This document shows, piece by piece, positions 5,650 through 7,685 of a stretch of 7,685 bases of DNA; the first letter of the stretch is position 1, and each line of letters opens with the position of its first letter. The stretch covers positions 1 through 7,685 of the forward strand of contig CAJOPP010000425.1 in NCBI GenBank assembly GCA_905236365.1, in the 5' to 3' direction. Source of the stretch: an uncultured Lachnospiraceae bacterium. Its GTDB lineage: Bacteria; Bacillota; Clostridia; Lachnospirales; Lachnospiraceae. Made by a program: the position numbers and the translations under genes. Under the pieces are notes generated by a model, which saw only the letters and a list, made by a program, of their open reading frames with translations, was not told the DNA's origin and did no database searches.

Positions 5650-6591
5650 ATGAAAGTATTAGTTACCGGCGTGGCCGGACAGTTAGGTCACGATGTTATG
5701 AACGAATTGGCAAAACGGGGGATCGACGGTATCGGCAGCGATATCGCAGATACTTATAGCGGGGCAGATGATGGTTCTGCAGTGACCACAATGCCATATT
5801 TACCAATTGATCTCACTGATGCAGAAGCAGTAGAGGCACGCATCATTTTTGAACAACCGGATGCCGTTATTCACTGTGCTGCCTGGACAGCCGTTGACGC
5901 TGCCGAGGAAGAAGAAAATCAATATAAAGTGCGGGGCATTAACTTTGGTGGTACCAAAAACATTGCCAAAGTATGTTCCCAATTGAATATACCAATGATG
6001 TACATCTCTACTGATTATGTATTTGATGGTCAGGGAACCAAACCATGGGAGCCTGACTGCAATGACTTTAAGCCTTTAAATGTATATGGCAGTACCAAAC
6101 TAGCCGGTGAGCAGGCCGTTATCAACAATTTGGACAAATATTTTATTGTCCGCATTGCATGGGTATTTGGTACCAACGGAAACAATTTTATCAAGACAAT
6201 ATTAAATGCAGGGAAAAGTCATAATCAACTCAAGGTCGTAAATGATCAGATTGGTACTCCGACCTATACCTATGATCTGGCAAGACTTTTGGTCGATATG
6301 ATTCAGACAGACAAGTATGGCTATTATCATGTAACTAATGAAGGCGGTTATATCAGTTGGTATGATTTCACCAAAGAAATCTTCCGTCAGGCAGTAGAAC
6401 TGGGGCATCCTGAATATGGCGAAGATTGCGTTACCGTACTTCCGGTTACAACCGAAGAATATGGAGTTTCCAAAGCAGCCCGCCCATTCAACAGCAGATT
6501 GGATAAAAGTAAGCTGCCTGCTAATGGATTCGAGCCGCTTCCAACATGGCAAGATGCATTAAAACGGTATTTGCAGGAAATCGAAATATAA
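5650..6591 (+). CDS. rfbD: dTDP-4-dehydrorhamnose reductase (RmlD)
   Basis: Last pathway step: NAD(P)H-dependent reduction of dTDP-4-keto-L-rhamnose to dTDP-L-rhamnose. The 313-residue protein is a short-chain dehydrogenase. The cofactor loop is GVAGQLG at 7-13, then DLTD at 54-57, HCAAWTAVD at 75-83, ISTDYVFDG at 119-127, and the catalytic Y146/K150 in NVYGSTKLAGEQ. RIAWVFG and NDQIGTPTYT follow as in other RmlD proteins. The start at 5650 has only a weak GGA site (5638-5640), weaker than the other genes here, but the Rossmann strand begins at once; the frame stays open upstream to 5554 through a Cys-rich stretch unlike the family. The last nine codons form the first part of a 43-44 bp repeat that continues past the stop. 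Confidence 0.96.
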   Translation: MKVLVTGVAGQLGHDVMNELAKRGIDGIGSDIADTYSGADDGSAVTTMPYLPIDLTDAEAVEARIIFEQPDAVIHCAAWTAVDAAEEEENQYKVRGINFGGTKNIAKVCSQLNIPMMYISTDYVFDGQGTKPWEPDCNDFKPLNVYGSTKLAGEQAVINNLDKYFIVRIAWVFGTNGNNFIKTILNAGKSHNQLKVVNDQIGTPTYTYDLARLLVDMIQTDKYGYYHVTNEGGYISWYDFTKEIFRQAVELGHPEYGEDCVTVLPVTTEEYGVSKAARPFNSRLDKSKLPANGFEPLPTWQDALKRYLQEIEI

Positions 6592-6695
6592 TACCGAACA
6601 TATTACAACGGTATATACAGAAATTGAAACAGAATACCGAGCATATCACAACGGTATTTGTTGAAAATTCAAATAGAATACCGGACGCAGAACAA
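6565..6695. repeat. Three tandem 43-44 bp units with alternating CGGTAT and ATACCG arms
   Basis: Units are 6565-6608, 6609-6651 and 6652-6695. Each begins with CGGTAT, has ATACCG about 26 bases in, and ends in ACAA or AACAA. CGGTAT and ATACCG are inverse complements, so every arm can pair with the one before or after it: short hairpins with 12-nt loops (6591-6614, 6634-6657) or wider ones with about 20-nt loops. Unit 1 covers the last codons and stop of rfbD; units 2 and 3 are intergenic. A faint fourth half-unit may follow to about 6727. Confidence 0.8.
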
Positions 6696-6753
6696 ATACA
6701 AATATCGTAATACAACATAAGCAAAATCTAATTCTAGAAGGAGTAGTAATATC

Positions 6754-7356
6754 ATGGGACAAATTAAAGTAACAAAATGTCCGATTGAAGGACTTTATAT
6801 TATAGAACCTACAGTACATGGAGATTCCAGAGGATATTTTATGGAAACCTATAACCAAAAAGATATGGAGGATGCAGGACTCAACATGAAATTTGTACAG
6901 GATAATCAGTCTTGTTCTACAAAAGGCGTTCTTCGCGGATTGCATTTTCAGAAAGAGTTTCCGCAAGGAAAACTGGTACGTGCAATTAAAGGAACCGTAT
7001 TTGATGTGGCAGTGGATCTTAGAAGTGAAAGTCCTACTTATGGACAATGGTACGGTGTGGAATTATCCGAGGAAAACAAGAAACAATTCTATATTTCAGA
7101 AGGGTTTGCACATGGATTTTTAGTACTTACCGATGTTGCAGAATTCTGCTATAAGTGTACAGACTTCTATCATCCGGGAGACGAGGGCGGTCTTGCATGG
7201 AACGATCCTGAAATCGGAATTGAATGGCCAGAGCTTACCGGTGAATACAACGGCACCGCTTCTTCCAACGGATATCAGTTAGAAGACGGAACTCCCCTTA
7301 ATTTAAGTGATAAAGATCAGCTTTGGGCACCGCTCAAAGAGACTTTTAAATTCTGA
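6754..7356 (+). CDS. rfbC: dTDP-4-dehydrorhamnose 3,5-epimerase (RmlC)
   Basis: Third pathway step: epimerises C3 and C5 of dTDP-4-keto-6-deoxyglucose to give dTDP-4-keto-L-rhamnose, which RfbD then reduces. The 200-residue protein is a cupin of normal length. Seen are DSRGYFMETYN at 24-34, VLRGLHFQ at 59-66 with the catalytic base H64, K73 in QGKLVRAIKG, DVAVDLR at 84-90, EGFAHGFLVL at 116-125, Y133 at the position of the family's catalytic acid, and WNDPEIGIEWP at 149-159. The start at 6754 has AGAAGGAG (6736-6743) with 10 nt spacing. It follows the tandem repeat array. No clear terminator is seen after the stop. Confidence 0.97.
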   Translation: MGQIKVTKCPIEGLYIIEPTVHGDSRGYFMETYNQKDMEDAGLNMKFVQDNQSCSTKGVLRGLHFQKEFPQGKLVRAIKGTVFDVAVDLRSESPTYGQWYGVELSEENKKQFYISEGFAHGFLVLTDVAEFCYKCTDFYHPGDEGGLAWNDPEIGIEWPELTGEYNGTASSNGYQLEDGTPLNLSDKDQLWAPLKETFKF

Positions 7357-7464
7357 TGGTTAAACAGGCTACGTTGAGGCTTTTGAAACGCATCTCGCTG
7401 TATATGCGAAATGCTATCTGAATAGTTACTATACTACTATATAATAAGATAAGGAGTAATGCAC
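7357..7464 (+). other. rfbC-mscL spacer
   Basis: The only inverted arms seen are CGCAT (7389-7393) and ATGCG (7404-7408), with no T-tract, so no terminator is evident for the rfb operon. TATACT (7430-7435) is a possible -10 for mscL, but I find no good -35. A TATAAT at 7440-7445 would start the RNA inside the ribosome site and is unlikely. Read-through from rfbC is possible. Confidence 0.35.
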
Positions 7465-7685
7465 ATGAAGAAATTTTTAGAAGAGTTCAAGGCTTTTGCC
7501 TTGAAAGGAAATGTTATGGACATGGCAGTCGGTGTTATTATCGGTGCCGCTTTTGGGGATATCATCACCGCTTTAACAGAAAATGTCATCAATCCTTTAA
7601 TTGGATGCATCGGCAATCCGGAAGTAAACGGTTTTGTTATCCCACTCATCAAAGGACAAGAGATCAACTTAGGTGCATTGATTAC
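7465..7685 (+). CDS. mscL: Large-conductance mechanosensitive channel MscL, 3' end cut by window
   Basis: Membrane channel that opens under high membrane tension and releases solutes during hypo-osmotic shock. 73 codons are visible, roughly the first half of a typical MscL. After an amphipathic N-terminal helix (KKFLEEFKAFALKG), the first membrane helix carries the family signature GNVMDMAVGVIIGAAFGDII at 15-34, with the gate-lining small and hydrophobic residues. The periplasmic loop begins after NPLIGCIG. The start at 7465 has AAGGAG (7451-7456) with 8 nt spacing. An in-frame ATG two codons upstream (7459) is only 2 nt from the ribosome site, too close. Its function is unrelated to rhamnose synthesis, so adjacency to rfbC may be simple neighbourhood. 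Confidence 0.95.
   Translation, partial: MKKFLEEFKAFALKGNVMDMAVGVIIGAAFGDIITALTENVINPLIGCIGNPEVNGFVIPLIKGQEINLGALI

Overview
The window reads as a chromosomal segment of a low-to-moderate GC Firmicute, most likely a clostridial gut-type bacterium of the Lachnospiraceae kind. This is an inference from strong AGGAGG-type ribosome sites, TATAAT-like promoters, the MerR-methyltransferase fusion and general codon use. No rRNA or other marker fixes the taxon.

Layout. Bases 1-1392 (minus strand) hold nearly all of a 23S rRNA uracil-C5 methyltransferase (rlmD/rlmCD type), cut at its 3' end by the window edge. Bases 1393-1964 are a long divergent intergenic region. It holds an rlmD promoter, about five degenerate tandem repeats of 24-26 bp, several inverted repeats, a short possible coding remnant, and the promoter and duplicated leader of the next gene. 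Bases 1965-3236 (plus) encode a one-component regulator in which a MerR DNA-binding head is fused to a SAM-dependent methyltransferase domain. Bases 3237-3456 hold a palindrome that can be read as a terminator or as a MerR-type operator inside a 19-bp promoter spacer.

Bases 3457-7356 (plus) carry the complete dTDP-L-rhamnose pathway in the order rfbA, rfbB, rfbD, rfbC. RfbA makes dTDP-glucose from glucose-1-phosphate and dTTP, RfbB dehydrates it to the 4-keto-6-deoxy sugar, RfbC epimerises C3 and C5, and RfbD reduces the product to dTDP-L-rhamnose for cell-wall or capsular polysaccharide. All four enzymes keep their key catalytic residues. The genes are separated by unusually long gaps (146, 130 and 162 bp), each holding inverted or tandem repeats. 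Bases 7465-7685 begin mscL, the large-conductance mechanosensitive channel, cut by the window end.

The genes themselves are mostly ordinary. The points worth a second look are the MerR-methyltransferase fusion with a possible operator directly in front of the rhamnose operon, and the 43-44 bp repeat array with alternating CGGTAT/ATACCG arms that starts inside the 3' end of rfbD.
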